DNA of 64,000 nucleotides from the NCBI GenBank assembly GCA_030537455.1, contig JAUNMR010000008.1:1-64000 (forward strand), read 5' to 3'. The position numbers and the translations under genes are program-made. Of this stretch, positions 24,574 through 33,307 are shown piece by piece. The DNA comes from Planctomycetia bacterium (GTDB lineage: Bacteria; Planctomycetota; Planctomycetia; Pirellulales; Thermoguttaceae). Every line of letters begins with the position of its first letter. Within the stretch, counting starts at the first letter, position 1. The notes below the pieces were generated by a model. That model saw nothing but the letters and a program-made list of their open reading frames with translations, did not search any database and was not told the DNA's origin.

Positions 24574-26205
24574 TTAGGCGCGTCCAAAGGTCTTCGAAAG
24601 TTTATACTCGATACTATCGCAGAGCGCGATCCAACTTGCTTCCACCACGTTTTCGCTCACGCCAACGGTTCCCCAACGTTCTTCGCTATCTTTACTTTCG
24701 ATGATAACGCGCGTGGTGGCGGCGGTTGCCGCGTCGGAGTTGAGTACGCGCACTTTATAGTCGACCAATTTCATTTCGCGCAACTCTGGATAGATCGGTT
24801 GGAGCGCCTTTCGCAACGCATTATTGAGCGCGTCGACCGGTCCGTCGCCCTCGGCGACTTCATGGCGGATTTCACCGCGTTTACCTACGCGCAACTTGAC
24901 GGTCGCGACGGTTGCGTTCGTAGTAAGCGTTTCGTTAATAGCGGTTACCACAACACTCGTTTGATAGTTCAATCGGCTAAAGGAAGGTTGGAACTTATTC
25001 ATGAGCTTGCGCATTAGCAGTTTAAAGGAACCGTCCGCCGCCTCATACTGATAACCCTGGCTTTCACGACGTGTAATTTCATCAAGCGCCATGACAATCG
25101 TGTCGTGGTCAAGCACGCCAAATTCTTCCAAGTGATACTTTTTAGCGCACGCAATAATATTGGATTTGCCAGAAAGTTCGCTAACTAGAATACGCCGTTC
25201 ATTCCCCACCGCATCGGGTGAAACGTGCTCGTAAGAGGCGGAATCACGATTGATACCGCTCACATGCATACCGCCCTTGTGGGTAAAAGCGCTCTTACCG
25301 ACATAGGGCTGCGACGCAACAGGATTAACGTTCGCCAGCTCGTAGAAAAAGCGAGAAACCTCGGTAATTCGTTCAATTGCGCCAGGTCTTAAGACGTCAT
25401 AGCGTCCATTGGATTTGAGCGCTAAGTTAGCGGCGACGACCAGGAGGTCGGCGTTACCGCAACGCTCTCCCAGACCATTCATCGTTCCTTGGATCATACG
25501 CGCGCCGGCTTCCACGGCCGCCAAACTATTGGCAACTGCCATTCCACAGTCGTTGTGCGTGTGAATTCCAACGCAAATTGCGCGCCCGTCGCTGGTGTGC
25601 AAATCCTTGAGCGCGTCAACGGCTTCGGCGGTTCCCTGGGAGATTTCAGACGGCATACTACCGCCGTTCGTGTCACAGAGGACAACCGCTTCAGCGCCGG
25701 CGCGTGTGGCAACGCGCAACGTCTCCAGAGCGTATGAGGGGTTTTCTTTCCAACCGTCGAAGAAATGTTCGGCGTCAAAAAAGACGCGACGACCCGACGC
25801 GGCGAGAAGCTTAACCGTGTCGGCAATCATTTCGTGGTTCTCTTCGGGCGTCACACACAAAACTTCGCGAGCCTGATAGGACGAAGACTTACCGACGATC
25901 GTCGTTATCTTAGCGCCGGAATCGACAATCTGCTGCAAGCCGGCGTCGTCTGCGGCGTTCATACCCTTTCGCCGCGTCATACCGAAAGCACAGACGGTGG
26001 TATGTTCCGGTTCATGTAGCGCAATTTGTTCAAAGTATGCCTTATCCTTTTCATTCGAAGCAGGATAACCGCCCTCAACATAATCGATTCCCAATTCGTC
26101 GAGACGTCGGGTCGCAACCAATTTGTCATGTAGGGAAAAGGCGACGCCTTCCGACTGCGCTCCATCGCGCAAGGTCGTGTCATAGAGTTCAATTCGAATC
26201 GCCAT
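24574..26205 (-). CDS. cimA: (R)-citramalate synthase
   Basis: A 543-residue enzyme of the isopropylmalate/citramalate synthase family, which condenses acetyl-CoA with pyruvate to citramalate, the first step of a threonine-independent isoleucine route. The catalytic barrel starts IELYDTTLRDGAQSEGVAFS (about 4-23), with the metal-binding GIHTHNDCGMAVANS and the GTMNGLGERCGN segment. The C-terminal LeuA-type dimer/regulatory domain (about 400-540) holds SRLNYQTSVVV and KVRVLN. Length and the YPASNEKD segment fit the CimA subgroup rather than LeuA, though the exact substrate is inferred. It precedes lysC in reading direction with a 176-base gap; both are amino acid genes. Confidence 0.85.
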   Translation of the reverse strand: MAIRIELYDTTLRDGAQSEGVAFSLHDKLVATRRLDELGIDYVEGGYPASNEKDKAYFEQIALHEPEHTTVCAFGMTRRKGMNAADDAGLQQIVDSGAKITTIVGKSSSYQAREVLCVTPEENHEMIADTVKLLAASGRRVFFDAEHFFDGWKENPSYALETLRVATRAGAEAVVLCDTNGGSMPSEISQGTAEAVDALKDLHTSDGRAICVGIHTHNDCGMAVANSLAAVEAGARMIQGTMNGLGERCGNADLLVVAANLALKSNGRYDVLRPGAIERITEVSRFFYELANVNPVASQPYVGKSAFTHKGGMHVSGINRDSASYEHVSPDAVGNERRILVSELSGKSNIIACAKKYHLEEFGVLDHDTIVMALDEITRRESQGYQYEAADGSFKLLMRKLMNKFQPSFSRLNYQTSVVVTAINETLTTNATVATVKLRVGKRGEIRHEVAEGDGPVDALNNALRKALQPIYPELREMKLVDYKVRVLNSDAATAATTRVIIESKDSEERWGTVGVSENVVEASWIALCDSIEYKLSKTFGRA

Positions 26206-26381
26206 AGTACGACTGCGCCTTTACTGTTATAAAACGCTCCTGGGAAAAGACAAAGGGGTCTAACCATTGGAGCGTCTTGATTTACTAGAATATCTCAGCT
26301 ATATAGCCTAATAGCGTCCAAGACGTCTCGCCTCAGACGCTACCATGTGACGTCAACAGGAAAAATAAGCGAAAAAAGGAG

Positions 26382-28172
26382 CTAGAAGGTTTCGTTTGCA
26401 AATTCGCGTTGCAGATTTTCACGACCGATCGCGCCGTGGTCTTTATCGACCAAGACGCCGACGCAACGTTCGCTCAGACTGATAACGCTAACGTTAACGT
26501 TACAGTCGCTCAAGGTTTTGAACATACGATAAGCCAGACCGGTGTGGCTACGCAGACCGGAACCTCGCACGCTCAGCTTCGCGACGCGCGAATCGATCTC
26601 GCTGTGACATTCATAAGAGGCGCAAACCTGTTTGGTCACGGCTGTTACGGACTCCAGCTCTTCGCGAGGAACGGTAAAGGTAATATTGGCCAAGGAATCG
26701 CGCCCGACGCTCTGCACGATCATATCGACAATAATACGCCCTTCAGCGACTTTGTCAAAGACTTCCGCGGCCAGACCGGGTCTATCGGGCAGATCGTAGA
26801 GTGTAACGCGAACCTGGTCGTCGTCGAGTTCCACGCCCTCGACCACAACGTCTTCCATACCGGTCAGGTGTGAGATCAAGTGGGTAGAAACGCCCTTTTC
26901 GAAGGAATCTGACGGGATCTGCACACTACCGGCGCTCTTGGAGCGTTCTTCTTCCGTCAATTCGACGTCAAGTTTAAAGGCACGATGAGCTGCGCGCAAA
27001 GCGGTGACGGCGTCGTCACGACCGACGAGCGCGGAAATTTTAATGTCACTGGTGGCAATCATCTGGATATTAACGCCGCATTCGGAAAGGGCATGGAACA
27101 TTTTTTGTGCCACGCCCGCCTGCTTTGTCATACCGAGACCAACCACGGAAACCTTAGCCACATTTTCGTCGATCTCAAATCTTTCAGCGTTAATCTCTTT
27201 AACTGCTTCGGCAACCACGTCGCGAGCGCGAAGCGCGTCGTCGCTCTGAACCGTAAAGGAAACGTCAGTGCGACCTTTGGCGCTGGAGTTTTGCGCAATC
27301 ATGTCAGTAGGAATCTTGGCGTCGGCAAACTTAGAGAACAGACGCATTGCAACGCCGGGCTCGTCCGGAACGCCGATAACGGTAATACGCGTTTCGTCTT
27401 TTGCGAGCGCTGCGCCACACACCGGGGCGTCCACACGTTCGACGTCAGGACCGATAATCGTGCCGGGATTATCGCTAAAGCTACTGCGAACATGTACAAT
27501 CGTGCCGAATTTTTTCGCGAATTCAATAGAACGACTGTGCATAACGCCGGCGCCAAGGCTGGCGAGTTCGAGCATTTCGTCGTAACTAATGCGTTCAAGT
27601 CGGCGCGCTTCCGGGACGATTCGAGGATCCGTTGTATAGACGCCGTCGACGTCGGTGTAGATATCGCAACGATCCGCTTTGAGCGCCGCGGCAAGGGCAA
27701 CAGCCGTGGTGTCGCTACCGCCGCGACCAAGCGTGGTTATATTGAAGTCGTCGTCGACGCCCTGGAAACCGGCGGCAATCACGATCTTACCTTCGTCTAA
27801 CGCTTTACGCATACGATCGGTAGAGATCGAACGAATACGAGCCTTGCTATAGGTCGCGTCGGTACGAATACCGATTTGAGCGCCGGTGAAGCTTACCGCT
27901 TTGTGACCGAGCGACTCTAACGCGATCGCCATAAGAGCAATAGTAACCTGCTCGCCCGTGGACATGAGCATATCCATTTCACGCGTATTGGGTCGATCAC
28001 AGAGTTCTTTCGCCAGAGAAATCAAGTGATCGGTCTGTTTACCCATTGCGCTCACAACCATTACAACCTGGTTGCCATTGTGCGCCTCGCGAATTGCTCG
28101 ACGCGCCGCTGCGCTAATACGTTTGGTGTCAGCAACGCTCGTTCCACCGAACTTTTGTACGATCAACGCCAT
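26382..28172 (-). CDS. lysC: Aspartokinase with four ACT domains
   Basis: Aspartokinase phosphorylates aspartate as the first step toward lysine, threonine and methionine. The 596-residue protein has the kinase start VQKFGGTSVAD (about 4-14), TLGRGGSDTTAVALAAAL, and DVDGVYTTDPRIVP. Four ACT repeats follow (near 267 ITVIGVPDEPGVAMRLF, 345 VSVVGLGMTKQAGV, 440 VTLYDLPDRPGLAAEVF and 525 LSVRGSGLRSHTGLAYRMF). Most bacterial aspartokinases of this type have two ACT domains and about 400 residues; the doubled form is known from cyanobacteria and planctomycetes. It is probably inhibited by lysine and/or threonine. I see no lysine riboswitch upstream. Confidence 0.92.
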   Translation of the reverse strand: MALIVQKFGGTSVADTKRISAAARRAIREAHNGNQVVMVVSAMGKQTDHLISLAKELCDRPNTREMDMLMSTGEQVTIALMAIALESLGHKAVSFTGAQIGIRTDATYSKARIRSISTDRMRKALDEGKIVIAAGFQGVDDDFNITTLGRGGSDTTAVALAAALKADRCDIYTDVDGVYTTDPRIVPEARRLERISYDEMLELASLGAGVMHSRSIEFAKKFGTIVHVRSSFSDNPGTIIGPDVERVDAPVCGAALAKDETRITVIGVPDEPGVAMRLFSKFADAKIPTDMIAQNSSAKGRTDVSFTVQSDDALRARDVVAEAVKEINAERFEIDENVAKVSVVGLGMTKQAGVAQKMFHALSECGVNIQMIATSDIKISALVGRDDAVTALRAAHRAFKLDVELTEEERSKSAGSVQIPSDSFEKGVSTHLISHLTGMEDVVVEGVELDDDQVRVTLYDLPDRPGLAAEVFDKVAEGRIIVDMIVQSVGRDSLANITFTVPREELESVTAVTKQVCASYECHSEIDSRVAKLSVRGSGLRSHTGLAYRMFKTLSDCNVNVSVISLSERCVGVLVDKDHGAIGRENLQREFANETF

Positions 28173-28502
28173 TTGCCGCTTCCTATCATGAAATCTTACG
28201 CTCTGTGCTCGCGATCATACGACGAGCGTATGCGTCGTTTAATCGCCGTCGCCACGGGTTGCATGCGACGTGCGCGCTTAAAAATCGCTCGAACCAATCG
28301 GGAGCGTCAAGCGCGACTTAAAATTTTTTTAATTATATCCCTCTAAAAACTTAATCCAAGGGGACGCGACATTATTTAGACGAATCGCCGACTACTTGGA
28401 ATATAAATTAGACTTGACTAGCGCAGTAGAGAGAGAATAACGCGTTGACATAACACGGCGTAACTCCTCCACGTGGCAAACGACGCTATAATAGAGTGGC
28501 GT
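28173..28502. other. Divergent intergenic region
   Basis: 330 bases between lysC (-) and the cysteine-synthase-like gene (+). A TATAAT at 28487-28492 lies 10 bases before the plus-strand start but has no good -35 at 17 bases. Nothing else is recognised. Confidence 0.5.
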
Positions 28503-29444
28503 ATGATTCATATGACCATTTCAGTGAACGCCATGAACGCTCCCAATAGCTCCTCACAACGCCTGTCGATCTGCTCCCCTCACAACCTTATCTTCAACAC
28601 TCCCCTTGTGGATGTGTCGCAACTATTCCAGAACTTTGACGTTGCAGTTTACCTCAAAATAGAGACCCTTGGTCCTTCCCACAGCGCTAAGGATCGCGCC
28701 GTATACGGAATGTATCATGCGGCGAAGCAACTCGGTAAGATCAATCGCGATACGACGATCATCGAGGCGACCTGTGGCAACGAGGCAGTTGCGCTCGCGG
28801 CGCTAGCTAGCATGTATGGTCACAAACTAATCGTCGTTGCGCCAGAGTCAATTTCGCAAGATATTCTAGCGACATGCCAGAGTTTGGGCGCAACGTTCGA
28901 ACTCACCCCGGAGAAGTTTGCTATGTCGCGCGCGCTTCAGGTCGCGGAACAACTCACGCGCGACGATCCCAAGGTATGGTCGCCTAAACTCTTTGAGAAC
29001 CACGCCAATGCCGGGATTCATGAGGCGACGACCGGACCCGAGATTCTTCGTGCGGTCAAGCCCGACTTTTTCGTGGCAGGGGTCGGCTCCGGCGGCGTCT
29101 TCACCGGTATTGCACGCTATCTCAAACGCACGTGTACGAACGTTCAATTAGTTGCGGTGGAACCGCTCGAATCTCAGACGTTATCACAAGGACGTATCGG
29201 CGTTCACGGAATCCCAGGACTGGGCGCGGGGTTCATCCCCCCGGTCTTCGACCCAAAGCTACCGAATCAAATTCTACCGGTGAGCACACAGGAGGCGCAC
29301 GCGTGGACAGAACGACTTGCGAAACAACTCGGTCTACTTTCGAGCGTGTCGACAGGCGCTAATCTTGCGGCTATTGCTCGACTTGTGGAGAATCGTGAGA
29401 ATCGACAAAAGGCGTTTGTTTCCGTCCTTTTCGCACAAAAGTGA
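28503..29444 (+). CDS. Cysteine-synthase-family PLP enzyme, altered substrate loop
   Basis: A fold-type II PLP enzyme of about 313 residues. The PLP lysine lies in SAKDRAVYGM, the phosphate-binding glycine loop is VAGVGSGGVFTGIARYLK, and the C-terminus has SSVSTGAN. In cysteine synthases the carboxylate-binding loop reads TSGNT; here it is TCGNE (EATCGNEAVALA). Ser to Cys and Thr to Glu suggest another substrate or lowered activity. Start codon uncertain: ATG 28503, ATG 28512 or an upstream GTG 28473 are in frame. The closest functional label is cysteine synthase-like; cystathionine synthase-like or another beta-replacement reaction is possible. Confidence 0.7.
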   Translation: MIHMTISVNAMNAPNSSSQRLSICSPHNLIFNTPLVDVSQLFQNFDVAVYLKIETLGPSHSAKDRAVYGMYHAAKQLGKINRDTTIIEATCGNEAVALAALASMYGHKLIVVAPESISQDILATCQSLGATFELTPEKFAMSRALQVAEQLTRDDPKVWSPKLFENHANAGIHEATTGPEILRAVKPDFFVAGVGSGGVFTGIARYLKRTCTNVQLVAVEPLESQTLSQGRIGVHGIPGLGAGFIPPVFDPKLPNQILPVSTQEAHAWTERLAKQLGLLSSVSTGANLAAIARLVENRENRQKAFVSVLFAQK

Positions 29445-29479
29445 AGGACAACGTGAACTCGTGGCAGTTCACAAGTCAT

Positions 29480-29520
29480 AAAAAAAGAAACGGAAAGAAC
29501 AATTATCCTCCCGTTTCTTT
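29480..29520. terminator. Two-sided terminator
   Basis: AAAGAAACGG at 29484-29493 pairs with CCGTTTCTTT at 29511-29520. The A-run before it gives a T-run on the minus strand, so it mainly serves the DUF11-type gene ending at 29564, and possibly the plus-strand gene. Confidence 0.75.
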
Positions 29521-29563
29521 GTAATCATCGACTTATCAAAATATCCAAGTTATATCTCTACAA

Positions 29564-32191
29564 CTATTTGCGAACAGTGCGACCTTCGGTTCGCTCGGCG
29601 GTGAGCGTCTGATTATCAAACTCAGCGCCGGGGCGTGTAGAATTAACGCGAGCTCGTTCGTAGCAGTAGGTGGTCTCTTCACTGAGAAGACTGACGTCCT
29701 CTGGCGCAGATTGTAGCATCGCTTGGATCTTCTGATTACCGGGCGCCAAGGCTTCCGCTTCGATACGGAAGACCACGGAATCGCCGGCTTCGAGCGTGTC
29801 AATTCGTTTGAAGAGCACTTTGGAGTCTTCGGCGTAGACGTAACCCAGATTGCCTTCCACAGCAATGGGTTTCATTCCTGAACCGAGGAAGACGCCGGAG
29901 TTGATTTGTCGCGCTTCACGCGTACCGGTGTTTTCGATGACCAATTCGTAGAAGCACTTCTTACCGACGGCGACGGGCTCTTTCGGCGCGTTCACACGCA
30001 TGGTCAACACGGCGATCGATTCCACATTAATTGTGGAGGCCGCCTGAGCGACAACGCCGGTACGGTCAACGCCGACCACTTCGATTTTAGCGCTTCCGAC
30101 GTCAGCGGCGCGACATCGCATGGAGAAGGTCGTTTCTTCGTCGGGACGAATAAAGGGCGCCAACCAGTACACGCGACGTTTCTGGAGATTCTGGCGAGCT
30201 TGATTAGAGCAGTACGCCACATCGACGCCAACCGGCGCTTGGGCGACTACGTCGACGTTTTGCAACGTGGCGTTGCCAATATTGCGCACATGGATAACAG
30301 TTTCGAATTCACCTTCGACGAACTGCAGGTCGGGCGTCTCCACCTCGATCTCCAACTTACCGCGCAGCGTCGTGATACGTTTGCTCGCATGTGTTTGCAG
30401 ACCATAAGCGCCTTGAACGTCAACGTCAATGGTGAAGAAATCGTCAGAAGCGGTTTTGACCGCCATCTCGACAGTCTTTTCTTCGCCGGCTCGTAGCGTG
30501 CCAATCTTCTGATTTGCATTATTTTCACCGGTCGATACCGCGAGATTGACGTCTTCTGCATCGCCGTTGCCAATATTGCGGATACGCAGACGATACTTAT
30601 CCTCAACGCCCCATTCAATCGAGTCGCGACCTTCGATGAGCGCTTCTAAGATCGGTTCCTGTACTTCAATGTCGGCACGAGCGGACGCGCGTTCGTATTC
30701 GAAGCGACTGACCAGCTCAAACGCCACGCGCTTAGTAGGCGTCAAACGGATTTCAAGGGTAAGTTCCTGATTGGGATTGAGCGCGTCTACACGCCACAGG
30801 CAAGCATTCTCAACTCCGCGTTCCGGCGCCTTTTGTATCGTCGCTACGCCTTCGCTGGCACGAGCCTGAACGTTAACGACCGACTCGGGCAGTTCCGTAA
30901 CGATCTGGAACTTTCGCGCCGCTTCCGCGCCGGTATTGCGCGCCACGATTTTGTAAACCGACTCTTGACCGACAATGAGCTTCTTCGCGCCGATAGTAAA
31001 GACCTCGATATTAGGCATACGACCGGCGGACAAAGGAGTAGCGCCTCTGACAGTCTGCGGAACGTCGTTGGTTTGGCGAGTCGAGGCATTGGTTACCGTG
31101 GTAGCGCTCGCGCCGAAGAAATCGTCGGCACGCGCTTCTATCGCCTGGAAATTCTCATCGAGTTGACTGATTTCCACGGGCGCTTCCTGTTCTTCAACGG
31201 GTTCAACTTCAACGTTCTCAACTTCGGAGTCTTCCTCGACTTGCGGTTCGACAGCTTCTTGAACTTGTGGTTCTGCTGGTTTTGTTGAGGCGCGAGGCTT
31301 CGGCGTCTTAGCGCGTTGCGATTTTGTCTCCGTCTTGGTAGAGGCGCGCTTCACAGGCGTAGCGGCAGGTTCTTCTTCTAGTTCTGATTCGTCTAAGTCG
31401 GACTCGTCGGAATCCAGAAGAGAAGCGACGTCGTCATCGTCTTCGGTAGAGATAACGCCTGGACGCGCATTCGAACGAGCGGCGCGACGATCGGCGACTA
31501 GAACGGTAGAATCATCAGCGTCGGCGTCAAGGTCGTCGGCAAGATCGCTAGAATCATCATCCAGAAGTTCCAAGGAGGACGGAAACGGTTCTTCACGCAG
31601 ACTACGACGAGCCGTCTTTACCGGACTCCTTGTCGCCTGAGCCATTTTCAGACTCGGCTCCGACGCGTCGGTTTGACCTTCGCCCATCTCTTCTTCAAGT
31701 TCGTCGAGCAGGTGTGAGGCCACGCCGCCAGTTACGCCGCGTTTAATAGTTGCATTCGACGTCGTCAAGTTCATACTCGAACGCGTGGAGGCGCTGGTAT
31801 TAGCGCGCACGCTGGAAGAACTTCTAGGCGTGGCTGCGGTACGCGTCGGTACGCTCGTTACGTCTGTACGAGAGGTTGTGGTCGTCGTTGTGGTTGTTCG
31901 CGGTCTAGAATCACGAACCGAAGCGCTGGTAGCGGTACTCGTTGCGACCGGTTGAGTGATTTGTGGCGTCTGAGAGCCTATTTCCGGCGTCTCCGATGTA
32001 CGAAACTGCGTTATATTAGGCAAAATCCGTCGTGAACCACTCTCCGCCGCGCCAGCTCGCTCTACGCGCGAGGACGCAAAGCCCGCGACCTGAGCGTAGC
32101 ATTCCGCGGCGCCGTTCGACGTTGCAATGCACAACGCAAGTAGAATCGCAAGTTGCGCGCCGCGCTGCTTAATAAAGATTTTCTCGATCAT
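29564..32191 (-). CDS. Large exported DUF11/CARDB-repeat protein
   Basis: Start set at 32191 (MIEKIFIKQRGAQLAILLALC), a normal signal peptide ending near CYAQ; a longer frame to 32314 would bury it. The 875-residue product then has a Ser/Thr-rich stretch, a strongly acidic region (about 220-270) and a Glu-Pro-rich linker. From about residue 370 there are several repeats of the DUF11/CARDB Ig-like type (GQESVYKIVARNTGAEAAR, then DKYRLRIRNIGNGDAEDVN and later copies). Such proteins are typically cell-wall or outer-surface proteins of planctomycetes. No enzyme motif is seen. Confidence 0.75.
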   Translation of the reverse strand: MIEKIFIKQRGAQLAILLALCIATSNGAAECYAQVAGFASSRVERAGAAESGSRRILPNITQFRTSETPEIGSQTPQITQPVATSTATSASVRDSRPRTTTTTTTTSRTDVTSVPTRTAATPRSSSSVRANTSASTRSSMNLTTSNATIKRGVTGGVASHLLDELEEEMGEGQTDASEPSLKMAQATRSPVKTARRSLREEPFPSSLELLDDDSSDLADDLDADADDSTVLVADRRAARSNARPGVISTEDDDDVASLLDSDESDLDESELEEEPAATPVKRASTKTETKSQRAKTPKPRASTKPAEPQVQEAVEPQVEEDSEVENVEVEPVEEQEAPVEISQLDENFQAIEARADDFFGASATTVTNASTRQTNDVPQTVRGATPLSAGRMPNIEVFTIGAKKLIVGQESVYKIVARNTGAEAARKFQIVTELPESVVNVQARASEGVATIQKAPERGVENACLWRVDALNPNQELTLEIRLTPTKRVAFELVSRFEYERASARADIEVQEPILEALIEGRDSIEWGVEDKYRLRIRNIGNGDAEDVNLAVSTGENNANQKIGTLRAGEEKTVEMAVKTASDDFFTIDVDVQGAYGLQTHASKRITTLRGKLEIEVETPDLQFVEGEFETVIHVRNIGNATLQNVDVVAQAPVGVDVAYCSNQARQNLQKRRVYWLAPFIRPDEETTFSMRCRAADVGSAKIEVVGVDRTGVVAQAASTINVESIAVLTMRVNAPKEPVAVGKKCFYELVIENTGTREARQINSGVFLGSGMKPIAVEGNLGYVYAEDSKVLFKRIDTLEAGDSVVFRIEAEALAPGNQKIQAMLQSAPEDVSLLSEETTYCYERARVNSTRPGAEFDNQTLTAERTEGRTVRK

Positions 32192-32688
32192 TTTGCGACT
32201 TCTTCTTTCCAAATCATTGTGTTTAAACGCGTTCAATAGGTCGGCGCCTATGACGCGCGACGTTTCAGTGTAAAGAACCAACGCGGATATGCGTCGATCC
32301 ACGGATCTGACCACGGTCGCGTCGACTGGACGCGAACCTAGCAGTACAGCCCTTAACGTTGTTATCGGATTTTCCTGTTATCAACATTAGAACAAAAAAG
32401 ACGCTTTTTGTTATTATTACTAAAACAACGATTATAACGGTCGTATCGGACATTCTTTCCCTGCCTCATTCATTAAAAGGGATTCTATTCGTACTGACGC
32501 CTGATATATTTCGTAGACTTTCGCATACTTGGCGAACAGTAGCGCTCACACAAGGCACAAGACGATTAGACCGCGGAAATATGCTTTGAGATACTCTGCT
32601 TATTGTAAAGAAGAGGTAAAATGTTATAATACCTGAGTCGAGGCGTGTGTTAGAGCTTCTGTCGGATTGAGACGCGAGGAAAACATAG
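32192..32688. other. Divergent intergenic region
   Basis: 497 bases between the DUF11-type gene (-) and fxsA (+). It contains the fxsA promoter at 32603-32630; nothing else is recognised. Confidence 0.6.
32603..32630 (+). promoter_or_regulatory. Sigma70-type promoter for fxsA
   Basis: TTGTAA at 32603-32608, 16-base spacer, perfect TATAAT at 32625-32630, about 58 bases before the fxsA start. Confidence 0.65.
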
Positions 32689-33231
32689 ATGTACATCGGC
32701 GCTTTTATACTATATCCGATTGCGGAAATTGCGCTTGTAGCGCTCGTCGCGATGGCAACCTCGTGGAAAACTGCAATCCTCCTGACCATTTTGACCACGT
32801 GTTTAGGACTCTTGATTTTTCAACTTCAAAGTCACGGTCTCCTCTTCACACGTCGTAACTACTGTGCCGCGTCGGTAGAGAACTGCCTCTTTGCTAATTT
32901 TGGCGCGCTCCTTTTGTGCTTACCGGGCTTTATCACCGATCTTCTCGGTCTCCTGATTATTATTCCGCCGACACGACGCATCCTGTTAAAACTCCTGCGA
33001 CTTCTCCATTTGAAACTTTATGACGACGCAATAGGAACTTTTTCCGTCTTTCGAACCTTCCGGTTTCATGACGATTCTCTGCAAGGCGCTCAGTATCGTG
33101 GAAAAGCGCCATTCTTTGGCGACCGTGGCGCTAACGAGGAAGAACGATACGACCAAGACGAGGTCATCGACGTTGTCGTCTCTGACGAGGTCGTGATTGA
33201 CTCCGACCAGATAGATTCTGAACATAATTAA
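32689..33231 (+). CDS. fxsA: FxsA family membrane protein
   Basis: A 180-residue protein with the FxsA layout: helices near residues 4-22 and 27-46 and a hallmark hairpin LLLCLPGFITDLLGLLIIIPP (about 71-92) followed by TRR. In E. coli overexpressed FxsA relieves exclusion of phage T7 by F plasmid; its normal role is unknown. The C-terminal half (about 100-180) is polar and very acidic at the end (DEVIDVVVSDEVVIDSD). It lies 76 bases upstream of the dnaA-like gene and may share its promoter. Confidence 0.85.
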   Translation: MYIGAFILYPIAEIALVALVAMATSWKTAILLTILTTCLGLLIFQLQSHGLLFTRRNYCAASVENCLFANFGALLLCLPGFITDLLGLLIIIPPTRRILLKLLRLLHLKLYDDAIGTFSVFRTFRFHDDSLQGAQYRGKAPFFGDRGANEEERYDQDEVIDVVVSDEVVIDSDQIDSEHN

Positions 33232-33307
33232 CACGCCAAGCCACGTCGTCTCATCCCTACGAACCGAAACGACGCCGATAGAACGTCCCAATTACACTGT
33301 CGTTGAC

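Noticed and set aside
26985..27800. Long open frame antisense to lysC (271 codons), plus similar ones at 26409-26873, 22864-23355 and 52222-52701
   Set aside because: They lie fully opposite well-supported genes, lack ribosome sites and family motifs, and reflect codon bias of the true strand.
28445..28492. TTGACA at 28445-28450 with TATAAT at 28487-28492 as a promoter
   Set aside because: The spacing is 36 bases, far from 16-18, so the two boxes do not form one promoter.
28173..28502. Lysine riboswitch upstream of lysC
   Set aside because: I could not find the conserved stems or loop sequences in the region upstream of the minus-strand start.
32370..32385. TTATCAACA near 32373 as a DnaA box and origin
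   Set aside because: A single one-mismatch match with no cluster of boxes nearby; the spacer after the dnaA-like gene has none.
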